Below the pieces are notes generated by a model that searched no databases, had not been told where the DNA came from, and saw only the letters and a program-made list of their open reading frames with translations. 64,000 nucleotides of DNA from an uncultured Shewanella sp. (GTDB lineage: Bacteria; Pseudomonadota; Gammaproteobacteria; Enterobacterales; Shewanellaceae), in contig NZ_CANMIO010000001.1 in assembly GCF_947497935.1 (NCBI RefSeq), positions 62,001 through 126,000 of the forward strand, given 5' to 3'. The position numbers and the translations under genes are program-made. Of the stretch, positions 45,006 to 54,625 are shown in pieces; within the stretch, counting starts at the first letter, position 1, and each line of letters begins with the position of its first letter.

Positions 45006-45941
45006 TTAATTGACCTGCCTTAGCATCGCGATTTCACAGGCATCGTGGCCGGTATCACCTAAGGGGCCATCGAGATGCTTAAAATCTAAAGACTCATAGA
45101 GTTTGATCGCCTCGATTAAGTTCGCCGTCGTTTCTAAGTAACAGGACTCATATCCCTGCTCGCTGGCAAAGCGTAGCCCCTGCAGAGCCAGACGCTTGGC
45201 AAACCCCTTGCCACGCACTTGGGGCAGGAAGTACATTTTTTGTAATTCACAAATACCTTGTTGTCCAGTTAGTGGCGCTATGCCAGCGCCGCCAAGGATC
45301 TGACCTTCAAATTCTATCACCCAGTAATGGGCATCATTGGCTTGATAAACCTCAGATAGGGAATCGAGGGTTGGATCGGCTACGCCGTAACCTTTGTCGG
45401 CCGTGAGCCCATACTCTGCCGATACCTGACGGATAACTTCAGCGATTTGTACATTATCTCTGGCCTCAATGCTTCTGATGCAATACCCCTGCTGCGACTT
45501 AGACTGGATTACAGCCTTGTTGTATCGCGCTAAAGAGGTTTCTAATTCTACGATATGTTCTTGGGGAAGCTGGGCCATAATCTCCGTAAAAAGCTGGTTT
45601 TGCTGCTCATTAAGCTTAATGAGTTGTCTCTTTCCTTTGGGGGTAATTTGCACCACTAGACTGCGGTTATCTCTGGGGTTCGATTGCGACTTGGCAAAGC
45701 CCTTTTCTACAAGTTGACTCACGGCTCGGCTGGCGTTGGATTTATCGATATTAACGATGTCAGCGAGTTGCTTAATGGAGTAACAAGTCTCACCTAACTC
45801 AATTAAAGTATGTGCTTGAACTGGAGAAAGAGGCTGACTGCCACAAACGGCGTCTAACAAACCGAGTTGGCGAATAAGTTGCCTGGAAAGGCGGCGCAGC
45901 TGAAAAGCGGCGCAGGAGCTATTAGGCTGGGCTTGATTCAT
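45006..45941 (-). CDS. MarR-type regulator fused to GNAT acetyltransferase
   Basis: This 311-residue protein has an N-terminal winged helix-turn-helix of MarR type (about 1-145: [27 protein letters not shown], then [20 protein letters not shown]) and a C-terminal GNAT domain (about 155-311) with acetyl-CoA loop [15 protein letters not shown] and [20 protein letters not shown]. Such fusions are known in bacteria; the acetylated target and ligand are unknown. It lies 142 bp upstream of tas on the same strand and may control that gene or itself. Confidence 0.88.
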   Translation of the reverse strand: MNQAQPNSSCAAFQLRRLSRQLIRQLGLLDAVCGSQPLSPVQAHTLIELGETCYSIKQLADIVNIDKSNASRAVSQLVEKGFAKSQSNPRDNRSLVVQITPKGKRQLIKLNEQQNQLFTEIMAQLPQEHIVELETSLARYNKAVIQSKSQQGYCIRSIEARDNVQIAEVIRQVSAEYGLTADKGYGVADPTLDSLSEVYQANDAHYWVIEFEGQILGGAGIAPLTGQQGICELQKMYFLPQVRGKGFAKRLALQGLRFASEQGYESCYLETTANLIEAIKLYESLDFKHLDGPLGDTGHDACEIAMLRQVN

Positions 45942-46034
45942 CGAACAGGTCTTATTTAGTTGCGAGTAACACCTAACTTACGAGGACTGTTTTTTAAAAT
46001 CAAGCACCTTAAGGAAAAAGTAATGCAGTTATTG

Positions 46035-46574
46035 CTAATTCATATACAGGTGAGGGTGTAGCATCGGCGCCATGGCAAGAATTATCGCTTGAGTATAGTT
46101 ACCTTGGCGAGTGGCGTGACCTTGGGTGAGCAAGGCTATCGCTCCACCTTTTTGTTTGATATTGACGGTATTGAACATGCTGTCCATTACATGACCTAGC
46201 TCTTGGCCCTGAGTTAAGGCTTGATAAACGGGCATGGGTAAGGGCAGTTGTGCCCCGCGGCCAACACTGACTTGTGCCTTATGGGCGATAGCAATATAAG
46301 CAAAGGTTGCAGGGCCATGCTCAAACAGGTCTACGCCACCTTCCATCGCCATATAGTAGTCAGCTTGATAGTTATCTTGGCAATACTTGACGCGGTTGAT
46401 TGCGCCCTGCTTGGTTTCGGCTTCGGTCATAGGCTGATCGGCAACCAGTGATGGTGCATCCACACCTTGACAGTCAATCTGCTTATCGGGAAACAGAGTC
46501 GCGAGTGCACTTTCTGCTGCGCCGACTTTTACTGGATTCTTTGAGCCAACGATGATGCTTATTATCTCTTTCAT
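46035..46574 (-). CDS. yjjX: YjjX, inosine/xanthosine triphosphatase
   Basis: About 179 residues from ATG 46574 (MKEIISIIVGSKNPVKV); a GTG 30 bases upstream is the longer option. The motif VGSKNPVKVGAAESAL, FPDK and GVDAPSLVADQPMTEAETKQGA, then AMEGGVDLFEHG, match YjjX, a Maf/HAM1-like-fold phosphatase that hydrolyses ITP and XTP to remove damaged nucleotides. It has no signal peptide. It is monocistronic in this window. Confidence 0.88.
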   Translation of the reverse strand: MKEIISIIVGSKNPVKVGAAESALATLFPDKQIDCQGVDAPSLVADQPMTEAETKQGAINRVKYCQDNYQADYYMAMEGGVDLFEHGPATFAYIAIAHKAQVSVGRGAQLPLPMPVYQALTQGQELGHVMDSMFNTVNIKQKGGAIALLTQGHATRQGNYTQAIILAMAPMLHPHLYMN

Positions 46575-47141
46575 TTTGGTTATCTTTTCTCGCGTAGCCA
46601 ACACTTTTGTCGCAATAGTTTATTGTATTTTATCCGTATTTTCACCACCAAAGATGGGCGTTAGATAAGGCATTCGCAGCATGGATTTAACCTGAGTTAA
46701 CTTGGCTTAACTCACGCTCAAAAAAAATTAACAAAATCGTCCATTAGTTTAACTAATGCGAGGGTAAATTTCGCCTTCAAATGCTGTGACCCAATTCAAA
46801 AACAGACATTGAATTGACTGTTTGTGTCGGTAAATTTGATTTTTTGCGATCTATGCCCGATGTCAAGTTTTCACTATTCGAGGTTGTACATGAGTAATTC
46901 ATGATTTACGTAAAGTTAATGTTAACTTAAGGTTCGATTGGGTTGCGCCGATAAAGATCAAATGAAAACTTATTACATGATTTAGGAGATCTAGCTCTCA
47001 ATTTGATTAGGATTTGAAAATCAATTACAGAATGTGAACCAAGATCAATATTTGGCGCAAGCATTAGGATACTCTTAACCTCGAAATTACTCCTGAGATC
47101 AAAATTAAACGGTGCCTTTAAGCACCTTTAAGGTAACAAGA
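46575..47141. other. Divergent region before sdaC, about 570 bases
   Basis: AT-rich, no supported gene. It holds a small hairpin GGTGC/GCACC (47111-47126) immediately before the sdaC ribosome binding site and a rough inverted repeat TTGATTAG...AATCAATT (about 47003-47026). CRP- and FNR-like matches are poor. Confidence 0.5.
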
Positions 47142-48509
47142 ATGCAAAAAGACGCGATCTGTACCCAAGAAGTGGTACAAAATGATACGGCAACGACTAA
47201 GTCAATGCCTTGGACACGTCAAGATACGACTTGGATGTTGAGTTTGTTTGGTACAGCCGTTGGTGCCGGAATTTTATTCCTACCAATCAACGCTGGTATG
47301 GGCGGTTTTTGGCCGCTAATGATGATGGTTGCTATCATTGGTCCAATGACTTACCTCGCTCACCGCGGTTTGTCACGTTTTGTTTGCTCTTCAAGCAAGC
47401 CTGGCAGCGATATCACCCACGTAGTAGAAGAGCACTTCGGTGTGGGTGCGGGCAAAGCAATTACTTTGCTTTATTTCTTTGCTATCTACCCAATCGTTTT
47501 GATCTACGGTGTAGGTATTACTAACACGGTTGAAAGCTTTATCGTTAACCAGCTAAATATCTTTGTGGAAATTCCACGTTTGGCTGCTGATGGTGCACCT
47601 ATGCTAACTGAAGCTGGCGTGCAGATCATGGATAAAGTGTCTGGCGTACCACGCTGGTTACTATCTGGTGGTTTAATCATCGCTATGATGTCTGTAATGG
47701 TAGCTGGCGAGAAAATGATGCTTAAAGTGACTCAGCTATTGGTATACCCATTAGTTGCTATTCTTGCATTCATGTCGTTCTACCTAATTCCAGATTGGAA
47801 AATGGACGCATTACAAGTTGTACCACAAGCGGGTGAATTCCTAGGTACAGTTTGGTTAACTATTCCAGTATTGATTTTTGCATTCAATCACTCGCCAGCG
47901 ATTTCACAGTTCTCTGTATCGCTAAAACGTGAGCATGGCGCAAACGCAGCACGTAAAGCAGACGTTATTCTACGTAACACCACTTTGATGTTGGTTGGTT
48001 TCGTGATGATGTTTGTTATCTCATGCGTATTAGCACTATCGCCAGCACAGCTTGCAGAAGCTAAAGCGATGAACTTGCCGATTCTTTCATACTTGGCAAA
48101 CGTACATGAGAGTGGCTTTGTAAGTTACTTCGGTCCATTCATTGCTTTCGTTGCGATTATCTCTTCTTTCTTCGGCCACTACATGGGTGCGACTGAAGGT
48201 ATGAAGGGCTTAATTACTAAGCAATTACGTTCTAGTGGAAAAGACGTTTCTGATTCTAAGTTGAACAAGTTTATCTTAGGTTTCATGTTCTTCACTATTT
48301 GGGGTGTGGCAATTATTAACCCAAGCATCTTGGGTATGATTGAAGCATTGGGCGGTCCGATCATCGCGGCTATCCTTTACCTAATGCCAATGTACGCAAT
48401 CTACAAGGTGCCAGCGTTAGCAGCGTACCGTGGCCGTTTAAGCAACGTCTTTGTTGTGGTTGCTGGTTTACTTGCAATGACTGCAATCCTATTCGGATTA
48501 ATGTCTTAA
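47142..48509 (+). CDS. sdaC: Serine transporter SdaC (HAAAP family)
   Basis: About 455 residues from ATG 47142, with AAGG 8 nt upstream; a longer GTG frame (47112) lacks a good binding site. Eleven or so hydrophobic helices follow the hydroxy/aromatic amino-acid permease pattern, starting [18 protein letters not shown] and including [20 protein letters not shown]. It imports serine, probably with protons. The serine deaminase gene sdaA follows, the same order as E. coli sdaCB. Two terminator-like hairpins lie between them. Confidence 0.93.
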   Translation: MQKDAICTQEVVQNDTATTKSMPWTRQDTTWMLSLFGTAVGAGILFLPINAGMGGFWPLMMMVAIIGPMTYLAHRGLSRFVCSSSKPGSDITHVVEEHFGVGAGKAITLLYFFAIYPIVLIYGVGITNTVESFIVNQLNIFVEIPRLAADGAPMLTEAGVQIMDKVSGVPRWLLSGGLIIAMMSVMVAGEKMMLKVTQLLVYPLVAILAFMSFYLIPDWKMDALQVVPQAGEFLGTVWLTIPVLIFAFNHSPAISQFSVSLKREHGANAARKADVILRNTTLMLVGFVMMFVISCVLALSPAQLAEAKAMNLPILSYLANVHESGFVSYFGPFIAFVAIISSFFGHYMGATEGMKGLITKQLRSSGKDVSDSKLNKFILGFMFFTIWGVAIINPSILGMIEALGGPIIAAILYLMPMYAIYKVPALAAYRGRLSNVFVVVAGLLAMTAILFGLMS

Positions 48510-48521
48510 TAAAGATAAGAG

Positions 48522-48570
48522 CTGGGCGCTTAAAGATTGCATGCGAGCATCTTAAAGCGTCCAGTTTTTT
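48522..48570 (+). terminator. Terminator after sdaC
   Basis: Sixteen-base arms (48522-48537 and 48549-48564) pair with one mismatch and one G-U, followed by TTTTTT. This is strong enough to end most sdaC transcripts. Confidence 0.88.
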
Positions 48571-48589
48571 ATTGTTCCATTTGTTTGAC

Positions 48590-48624
48590 AAGGCCAGGAA
48601 TTCTCCAGGCCTTTCCTCTTTTTT
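48590..48624 (+). terminator. Second terminator-like hairpin, in front of sdaA
   Basis: AAGGCCAGGA (48590-48599) / TCCAGGCCTT (48604-48613), one mismatch, loop ATTC, then TCCTCTTTTTT. It ends 15 bases before the sdaA start codon and just before its Shine-Dalgarno GAGG, so it may be an attenuator. Confidence 0.6.
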
Positions 48625-48639
48625 CCGAGGTGATTTTTA

Positions 48640-50007
48640 ATGTTTAGCGCATTTGATATTTTTAAGATAGGTGTGGGTCCATCGAGCTCTCATACTGTCG
48701 GGCCGATGAAGGCCGCCAAAGAGTTTATCGATGATGTTCGTCAAACGGGTCAATTTGAACAAGTGACTCGTTTAGGCGTTGAGATTTTCGGTTCTTTATC
48801 GTTAACCGGTAAAGGTCACCACACTGATATCGCGATTATTGTCGGCTTAGGTGGTAACTCACCAGAGAGCGTAGACATCGACGCGATCCCAGGTTTTATT
48901 GCTGACGTTGAGCAAACGAAGAAACTGCCAATGGGCAGCGAAAAGCAGCTAGTAGACTTTGGTCACGACGCAGTCATTTTCCACAGCCACGCATTACCAT
49001 TACATGAAAATGGCATGATGCTACACGCCTACAATGGTGATGAGCTTGTACTAAGCAAAACTTACTATTCAGTTGGCGGTGGCTTTATTGTTGAAGAATC
49101 AAAATTCGGCAAGGAAGTTGAAAACCCTGTAGAAGTGCCATATCCGTTTAACTTTGCAGATGAGCTTTTAGCAACCTGTAAAGAAACTGGCTTAAGCATC
49201 AGCAGCATCATGTTTAAGAATGAATTGTGTTTCAACAGTGAAGAAGCGATTTACGATGGCTTTGGTGCAGTATGGTCTACCATGCATCAAGCAATCGAAA
49301 AAGGCTGCCAAACTGAAGGCGTGCTAGCTGGCCCGCTAAAAGTGGCTCGCCGTGCTCCTGCACTTTACCGCCAATTGCTTACTGGTGAGCGTCTATCTAG
49401 CGACCCAATGGAAATCGTTGATTGGATCAACGTATTTGCGATGGCAGTAAGCGAAGAAAACGCTGCTGGAGGCCGCGTAGTAACATCTCCAACTAACGGT
49501 GCAGCGGGTATTATCCCTGCGGTATTGGCTTACTATGATAAGTTCATTAAGCCAGTTGGTAAGCAAGAGTACACTCGCTTCTACCTCGCTGCGGCTGCGG
49601 TGGGTTCACTATACAAGCGTAATGCTTCTATCTCTGGTGCCGAAGTGGGTTGTCAGGGTGAAGTTGGCGTAGCCTGTTCTATGGCGGCTGCCGGCCTTGC
49701 TGAAATCATGGGTGCTAACCCAGAGCAAGTATGTATGGCGGCTGAAATTGGTATGGAGCATAACCTAGGTCTAACTTGTGACCCTGTTGCTGGTCAAGTA
49801 CAGGTTCCATGCATCGAGCGTAATGCGATTGCCGCTGTGAAGGCGATTAACTCATCACGTATGGCGATGCGCCGTAACTGCGCACCAAAGGTGAGCTTAG
49901 ATAAAGTTATCGCGACCATGTATGAGACGGGTAAAGACATGCACGTTAAGTACCGTGAAACCAGTCAAGGCGGTTTGGCGATTAAAGTAACCAGCATCTG
50001 CGGTTAA
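48640..50007 (+). CDS. sdaA: L-serine ammonia-lyase (SdaA/SdaB type)
   Basis: This 455-residue single-chain [4Fe-4S] enzyme turns L-serine into pyruvate and ammonia. The N-terminal beta domain begins [19 protein letters not shown]. The cluster Cys are in [16 protein letters not shown] and [18 protein letters not shown]. It aligns closely with both E. coli SdaA and SdaB; pairing with sdaC recalls sdaCB. GAGGTGAT precedes the ATG. It works with SdaC to feed serine into pyruvate. Confidence 0.95.
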   Translation: MFSAFDIFKIGVGPSSSHTVGPMKAAKEFIDDVRQTGQFEQVTRLGVEIFGSLSLTGKGHHTDIAIIVGLGGNSPESVDIDAIPGFIADVEQTKKLPMGSEKQLVDFGHDAVIFHSHALPLHENGMMLHAYNGDELVLSKTYYSVGGGFIVEESKFGKEVENPVEVPYPFNFADELLATCKETGLSISSIMFKNELCFNSEEAIYDGFGAVWSTMHQAIEKGCQTEGVLAGPLKVARRAPALYRQLLTGERLSSDPMEIVDWINVFAMAVSEENAAGGRVVTSPTNGAAGIIPAVLAYYDKFIKPVGKQEYTRFYLAAAAVGSLYKRNASISGAEVGCQGEVGVACSMAAAGLAEIMGANPEQVCMAAEIGMEHNLGLTCDPVAGQVQVPCIERNAIAAVKAINSSRMAMRRNCAPKVSLDKVIATMYETGKDMHVKYRETSQGGLAIKVTSICG

Positions 50008-50042
50008 CTTTTTATTGTCAGGTTTTATCTGGCATTAGCAGC

Positions 50043-50073
50043 AAAAAGGCCATCAGTTGATGGCCTTTTTCAT
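50043..50073. terminator. Bidirectional terminator after sdaA
   Basis: AAAAAGGCCATCA (50043-50055) / TGATGGCCTTTTT (50058-50070), with only GT in the loop. Shared with the convergent GNAT gene. Confidence 0.9.
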
Positions 50074-50127
50074 ATCTAATCTGTGAGCCAAATTAGGCTC
50101 GAAATATTAGTATTCTCGGATGAAAGC

Positions 50128-50571
50128 TTACTTCTCTTCGTACATCAAGTAATAGCTTTGCTCCATCCCTAGTGCACTATAGGTGAGTTGGGCATTAGTG
50201 TTTTCTTTCTCTACATAGAGTCTAAAGCTGGCGGCTCCGCCGTTCTCGGCTGCGAGATCTTTCACCGCTTGATAGAGCTTAGCGTAGAGCCCTTGGCGAC
50301 GATTCTCAGGACGAATATAGACGCTCTGGATCCAGTAATAATCTTTTGCACGCCAGTCGCTCCACTCAAAAGTCACCATCAAGGAACCAGCAATTTCACC
50401 ATTGACTTCAGCGACAAGATAGAAGCCTTTTTCTGGTGATGTCAGTAAGGTATTAACACCTTTTTCTAGCACTTGGGTATCTAAGGCTAAACCTTCAGTT
50501 TCTTGGGCCATAGCTTGGTTGAAGTTTATTAGGGCTTGTAGGTCTGCCGCTTGACCTTTACGTATCATCAT
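50128..50571 (-). CDS. GNAT-family N-acetyltransferase
   Basis: This 147-residue GNAT protein has acetyl-CoA motif A, WIQSVYIRPENRRQGLYAKLY (about residues 80-100), with QxxGxG-like RRQGLY. Motif B ends in NAQLTYSALGMEQSYYLMYEE. MMIRKGQAADLQALINFNQ is the typical start. The substrate is unknown. AAAGGACC lies upstream of the ATG. Confidence 0.85.
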   Translation of the reverse strand: MMIRKGQAADLQALINFNQAMAQETEGLALDTQVLEKGVNTLLTSPEKGFYLVAEVNGEIAGSLMVTFEWSDWRAKDYYWIQSVYIRPENRRQGLYAKLYQAVKDLAAENGGAASFRLYVEKENTNAQLTYSALGMEQSYYLMYEEK

Positions 50572-50716
50572 ATTTTATGGTCCTTTTTTGGGAGCACTTT
50601 AACACGATGTCAGTTGCTAGGCTGCTATTGAGGTGTTTTTATTTTGTGATTTCTCATTCGACTAAAGTCTAACTCTGCTAAACTTTTTTTATGACCCGAG
50701 TACAAGTGGAGTCGTG

Positions 50717-51004
50717 ATGAAAAAGGCGCAATCTACAAATTTAACAGCCTCAACAAGCCAATCTCTACGCAGACGACAAGCGCAGCCGATTAAGCATGGG
50801 TGGCACTTTGTTCTGACGCTGCTAACACTGGGGATTTGGGGGCTTGTCTGGTGGTGGCTAATTTTGCGCGCCGAAGGCAAGCCGCTTTTTTCAGGCTTTG
50901 ATGATGCCTATTGGAGCTATCTTATGGAGCGGGATCAGCCTCCAGCTGCACTGCATCGGATGCACTTCTCTAAAAATAAGGAAACCGCAAGATTTGACGC
51001 TTAA
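50717..51004 (+). CDS. Small single-span membrane protein, unknown
   Basis: About 95 residues from ATG 50717. A polar, Ser/Gln/Arg-rich N-terminus (MKKAQSTNLTASTSQSLRRRQ) leads to one strong hydrophobic helix WHFVLTLLTLGIWGLVWWWL (about 30-50). A soluble tail of about 45 residues with GFDDAYWSYLMERDQPP and HRMHFSKNKE follows. The Trp-rich helix looks like a membrane anchor. GTGGAG precedes the start. I do not recognise the family. Confidence 0.65.
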   Translation: MKKAQSTNLTASTSQSLRRRQAQPIKHGWHFVLTLLTLGIWGLVWWWLILRAEGKPLFSGFDDAYWSYLMERDQPPAALHRMHFSKNKETARFDA

Positions 51005-51173
51005 AATTATCGATTCCTTAGTGCGCTAGCGATTGTTGCTGTGACTAATCAATGGAATTTGCCAGCGTGATATAGATCATCTCCCGCTATTGAAGCATAT
51101 GCTAAACTGCCGCGTTATTTTTTGAACTAGTAATGTGCTGGTAGTCCTCCTTCAACCGTTTCAAGGCTTAAAT

Positions 51174-52472
51174 ATGTCAAATCAACAAACTTCACTTTTG
51201 AAAAAAGTGTGGTCAAGCTGGATGTCTGTTCCCCTTTGGTTACAGATTATGATTGGTATGCTGTTAGGTATTTTTACTGGGGTTAGCTTGGGTGAACAGG
51301 CGACCTACTTGAAGCCAATTGGTACTCTATTTGTTAACACTATCAAGATGTTGATTGTACCATTAGTGTTCTGCTCCCTTATTGTCGGCGTGACCTCTAT
51401 GCAAGATACCGCCAAAATGGGACGCATTGGTTTCAAGTCGTTCGCTTTCTACTTAGGTACCACTTCTATTGCGATTACCCTAGGTTTAGCCGTCGGTCAC
51501 TTTATGCAACCTGGTGTTGGCTTAGATATGGTGGCACACGAATCTGCAGAAGTGGTCAAGCAAGCTCCGTCTGTGATGCAAACCTTGATTGATATCGTGC
51601 CAACTAACCCGATTGCTGCACTTGCTAGTGGCCAAATCCTTCAAGTGATTGTGTTTGCCGTGGCCCTTGGTATTGCATTGGTGCTGATTGGCGAACATGG
51701 TAAACCAGCAATTAAGGTGTTCGAAAGTTTAGCTGAGGCCATGTACAAGCTAACTGACTTGGTAATGAAGCTTGCACCATACGGCGTATTCGGCTTGATG
51801 GCTTGGGTGGCCGGTGAGTATGGTGTCGATATGTTGATGCCGCTGATCAAGGTGATTATTGCAGTTTATATTGGCTGTTTCCTACATGTTGTTGGCTTCT
51901 ACAGCTTTGTTCTCGTCGTGTTCGCCAAGCTGAACCCTGTGCAATTCTTTAAAGGCATTAGCAATGCAATTGCGGTTGCTTACACCACATCTAGCTCTGC
52001 GGGTACGCTACCAGCAAGTATGAAGTGCGCGAGTGAGTACTTAGGCGTTAATAAGAAGATCTCAAGTTTCGTATTACCGTTAGGCACCACTATTAACATG
52101 GATGGTACCGCACTTTACCAAGGTGTGACTGCGCTGTTTGTGGCACAAGCTTTTGGTATCGATTTAACTTGGGTTGATTACATTACAATTATCTTAACCG
52201 CAACGCTTGCCTCTATCGGTACTGCGGGTGTGCCAGGTGCGGGTCTGGTGATGTTGACGCTAGTGTTAACTACAGTTGGCTTACCACTTGAAGGGGTTGC
52301 ATTGATTGCCGGTATCGACCGTATCTTGGATATGGCACGTACCGTAGTAAACGTTTCTGGTGATTTGGTTGCAACGACCGTGATTGCTAAGTCTGAAGGC
52401 GAGATTGACGTTGAGCACTATAATGCTAACGCCGAGGAAAGTGCAGAGATGGCTGAAAAGCTAAACTCTTAA
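51174..52472 (+). CDS. Dicarboxylate/amino-acid:cation symporter (DAACS family)
   Basis: About 432 residues from ATG 51174, with AAGG 8 nt upstream; an in-frame GTG at 51135 gives a longer, less likely N-terminus. The family's serine-rich re-entrant loop AYTTSSSAGTLPASM and the substrate-binding motif GTTINMDGTALYQG are intact, with VSGDLVATTVIAK near the end. About eight membrane helices plus two hairpins are expected. It takes up glutamate, aspartate or C4-dicarboxylates with protons or sodium; sequence alone does not decide which. A terminator follows. Confidence 0.93.
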   Translation: MSNQQTSLLKKVWSSWMSVPLWLQIMIGMLLGIFTGVSLGEQATYLKPIGTLFVNTIKMLIVPLVFCSLIVGVTSMQDTAKMGRIGFKSFAFYLGTTSIAITLGLAVGHFMQPGVGLDMVAHESAEVVKQAPSVMQTLIDIVPTNPIAALASGQILQVIVFAVALGIALVLIGEHGKPAIKVFESLAEAMYKLTDLVMKLAPYGVFGLMAWVAGEYGVDMLMPLIKVIIAVYIGCFLHVVGFYSFVLVVFAKLNPVQFFKGISNAIAVAYTTSSSAGTLPASMKCASEYLGVNKKISSFVLPLGTTINMDGTALYQGVTALFVAQAFGIDLTWVDYITIILTATLASIGTAGVPGAGLVMLTLVLTTVGLPLEGVALIAGIDRILDMARTVVNVSGDLVATTVIAKSEGEIDVEHYNANAEESAEMAEKLNS

Positions 52473-52532
52473 CAGTTAGCTTTCGCCTAGAGCAGATGCT
52501 CATGACATAGATTGTCATTAAAATATGAGCAA

Positions 52533-52561
52533 TAAAAAACCGCCAATAGGCGGTTTTTCTG
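52533..52561 (+). terminator. Terminator of the DAACS symporter gene
   Basis: AAAACCGCC (52536-52544) / GGCGGTTTT (52549-52557), then TCT. A T-rich tail on both sides. Confidence 0.88.
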
Positions 52562-52656
52562 TGTCTGGAACACTTATGACGATTTGCCAAGGATGGCTTT
52601 CTTAAAACGGTAAATCGTCGCTGTGTCCGCTATAAATGCAGAGCTAGCTTAGACGA

Positions 52657-53070
52657 TTACTTTTTGCTTAGCACCATAACGGTTTTGTTTTCGGCATCTT
52701 TTAGCAGAAGTTTACCCTTAGCCATTTGGGCTTGAGTGACTTCAGGCATGATTTGCATAACACGTTGCTCTTGTGCCATTAGTGCATCAACACAGGCTTT
52801 CATCGTGCTACCCGCAGGCTGTAGCTGTAGAGACTGGCCAGCTAGCACATAATTACCAAAAAAGTTATTGCAGCTATTGTTGCCTGTTAGCTTACCATCT
52901 GCTGCAAAGATTAATTCTGCTGGGCTGTAATCGATGACAGGTTGGCCATTCGCTGACTCAATATGCCATGTGCCTTCAATCGCTAAATCCTCTAATTGAG
53001 TCTGAGGAGTCGACTGACAAGCAGTTAAACCCAATAGCAAACTTGCTAGGAATAAGGATTGTTTTATCAT
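52657..53070 (-). CDS. META-domain (HslJ-like) lipoprotein
   Basis: This 137-residue protein has a lipobox LTAC after a short signal (MIKQSLFLASLLLG). A META domain follows, marked by GTWHIESANGQPV, AADGKLTGNNSCNNFFGNY and PAGSTMKACVDALMAQEQRV, as in HslJ, linked to novobiocin resistance and heat shock in E. coli. Anchored in a membrane. Function unknown. The final strand TVMVLSKK is typical. Confidence 0.85.
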   Translation of the reverse strand: MIKQSLFLASLLLGLTACQSTPQTQLEDLAIEGTWHIESANGQPVIDYSPAELIFAADGKLTGNNSCNNFFGNYVLAGQSLQLQPAGSTMKACVDALMAQEQRVMQIMPEVTQAQMAKGKLLLKDAENKTVMVLSKK

Positions 53071-53148
53071 GTTCGGGATCCATAGTAGTTAATATCGATA
53101 TACTGTGAGTAGTTTATACTAAAATCAACATAAAGAAGGCGGCATATA

Positions 53149-53364
53149 GTGCAAAAAAGTGTAATTAAACCCTTAAAAATATTGCATTGGCTAGGTTTAA
53201 GCATGCTGTTATCTGGCGTTGGCATCTATTTTTTATCTAATCTGTCGGAGCAGGTTGAAGGCATGGTACTGATTGCCAGTCTGTCTGGCCTTGGTATGGT
53301 GATGATGTCACCTTTCCCCATAGCGCTGTTTTTAGAGTGGGCACGCAAGCAAAGTCCAGATTAG
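53149..53364 (+). CDS. Small two-helix membrane protein, unknown
   Basis: 71 residues from a GTG start, with AAGG about 10 bases upstream. Two hydrophobic helices: ILHWLGLSMLLSGVGIYFL (about 11-29) and GMVLIASLSGLGMVMMSPF (about 38-56), then a short charged tail (EWARKQSPD). No family recognised. It lies divergently from the META-domain lipoprotein; the composite repeat C starts right after its stop. Confidence 0.6.
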   Translation: MQKSVIKPLKILHWLGLSMLLSGVGIYFLSNLSEQVEGMVLIASLSGLGMVMMSPFPIALFLEWARKQSPD

Positions 53365-53677
53365 CAGCCTATTCTAGAAGCTAGAAGCTAGAAGCTAGAA
53401 ACTAGAACACTCGTAAACTCGTTGCGAGGACGCTTCGCGGCTAGAGCGGACTTCGTCCTGCTATACAGTCAAAAGATAGCATTGCGTTTTTAATGTAGGT
53501 TGGGCTTTAGCCCATCAGCCTTACGATTTAATGTGTCAGTGTTGACGGCATAGATTAAAAGAAGGCTCTAGGAAAAGCGGGTCCTAGGTTAAAGCAAAGA
53601 AGTGGACATTACACTGTTTTGCTCTTTGCTTTTCCTAGCAGGGCGTAGCCCGTCCTCGCAGCGAAGCGCCCTAGGAT
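53365..53677. other. 313-base gap holding composite repeat copy C
   Basis: Nearly all of this gap belongs to repeat copy C. No gene is supported in it. Confidence 0.7.
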
Positions 53678-53693
53678 CTAGGCCCTTCTTTTA
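53373..53693. repeat. Composite CTAG-rich repeat, copy C
   Basis: It opens with the 7-bp tandem CTAGAAG (three perfect units from 53375, then CTAGAAA) and CTAGAACACTCGTAAACTCG (53403-53422). Next come CTAGAGCGGACTTCGTCCTG (from 53442), the REP-like unit TGTAGGTTGGGCTTTAGCCC (from 53494), TTTTCCTAGCAGGGCGTAGC (from 53632) and CCTAGGATCTAGGCCC (53670-53685). All modules are shared with copies A or B. Its last bases are the end of the next gene's coding sequence. Confidence 0.85.
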
Positions 53694-54625
53694 GAATCCC
53701 GATTCTTTTCCAAATCTGCTATCGCTTCTTGCTGCATAGGGATCAGCGACAACTGGGTGTCTGGGGTAAAAAAGCTCTTGCCTACGATGAGGTTAATCTC
53801 AGGTGCCTCTTTGTGTACCTGTTTACGTAGCCGTGCGATTAGGCTGTCGAGATTAGACTCATTATCGACGAAGGCGAGGATGATAAATTGCTGATCTTGG
53901 AGCCTGGCGGAGATATCCGCTTCCCGCATACTATCGGAAATGATCCTTGCAATAATGCGAATGCGTTGGGACTCAGTATATTTCTGATGGATGTGCGGGG
54001 AAGGGCTATCTTCTAATACAATCAGCCCTGCGTGGGAACCGAAGCGACGACTCAAGCTTAGCTGCCTTGGTGCCATCAAGTTAAACCCGTAAGGGTTGAG
54101 CATGCAGGTAAAGTCATCCTGAACAGACAATCGATGCAACTGCTCTGTCAGGTACATCTGTTTTAACTCACCTTGAAGCAGCGCCTTAACCGTTTCGCAG
54201 ACCACTGCAGTGGTGGCATTAACTTTATCCTTGGCGGGATCGCAAATTATCATACAGCCAAAGAGCCGCCCATCGGGCCAAGTGAGCTTGATAGAAAGCA
54301 GTCTGTTAAAAGAGGCGAAGCTACCAGCAACTTTAGTGGGGTCGAGATGAACAAGGCCATAGCTTATGGTATCGCAGGTGGCATCGATTACCCCCTCTCT
54401 TTGGAGTTCATCGCCAGCAGTAAAAAGCTTATCGTTCGGCTTGTCGCTCTGCTTGCTGCAACATGTGATTTGAGCTTTATTACCGTTAGACTGAATAATT
54501 AGAGTGCTCTTAGCCTGATAAAGCTCACTGATTAAGTCGACCTGTTGTTGCCATCTTGCTAGGTTTATCGCGGGATGATCTTGCTCCCTTAGCCAAATAT
54601 TGTGATTGATTTTTTGGGCTAACAT
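53678..54625 (-). CDS. Degenerate GGDEF-like protein
   Basis: About 315 residues from ATG 54625 (GAGAG 8 nt upstream; the longer frame uses GTG). A GAF-like N-terminal part (about 1-155) is followed by a domain with GGDEF topology (about 165-300): LSVQDDFTCMLNPYGFNL, LSLSRRFGSHAGLIVLED and a final signature where GGDEF should be but reads SARLQDQQFIILAF. The active-site GG[DE]EF and metal-binding residues are missing, so no cyclase activity is expected; it may bind c-di-GMP or act in protein contacts. The last five codons and stop lie in repeat C. Confidence 0.7.
   Translation of the reverse strand: MLAQKINHNIWLREQDHPAINLARWQQQVDLISELYQAKSTLIIQSNGNKAQITCCSKQSDKPNDKLFTAGDELQREGVIDATCDTISYGLVHLDPTKVAGSFASFNRLLSIKLTWPDGRLFGCMIICDPAKDKVNATTAVVCETVKALLQGELKQMYLTEQLHRLSVQDDFTCMLNPYGFNLMAPRQLSLSRRFGSHAGLIVLEDSPSPHIHQKYTESQRIRIIARIISDSMREADISARLQDQQFIILAFVDNESNLDSLIARLRKQVHKEAPEINLIVGKSFFTPDTQLSLIPMQQEAIADLEKNRDSKRRA

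Noticed and set aside
47033..47050. A CRP site before sdaC
   Set aside because: TGTGA is present but the second half is out of register with the consensus.
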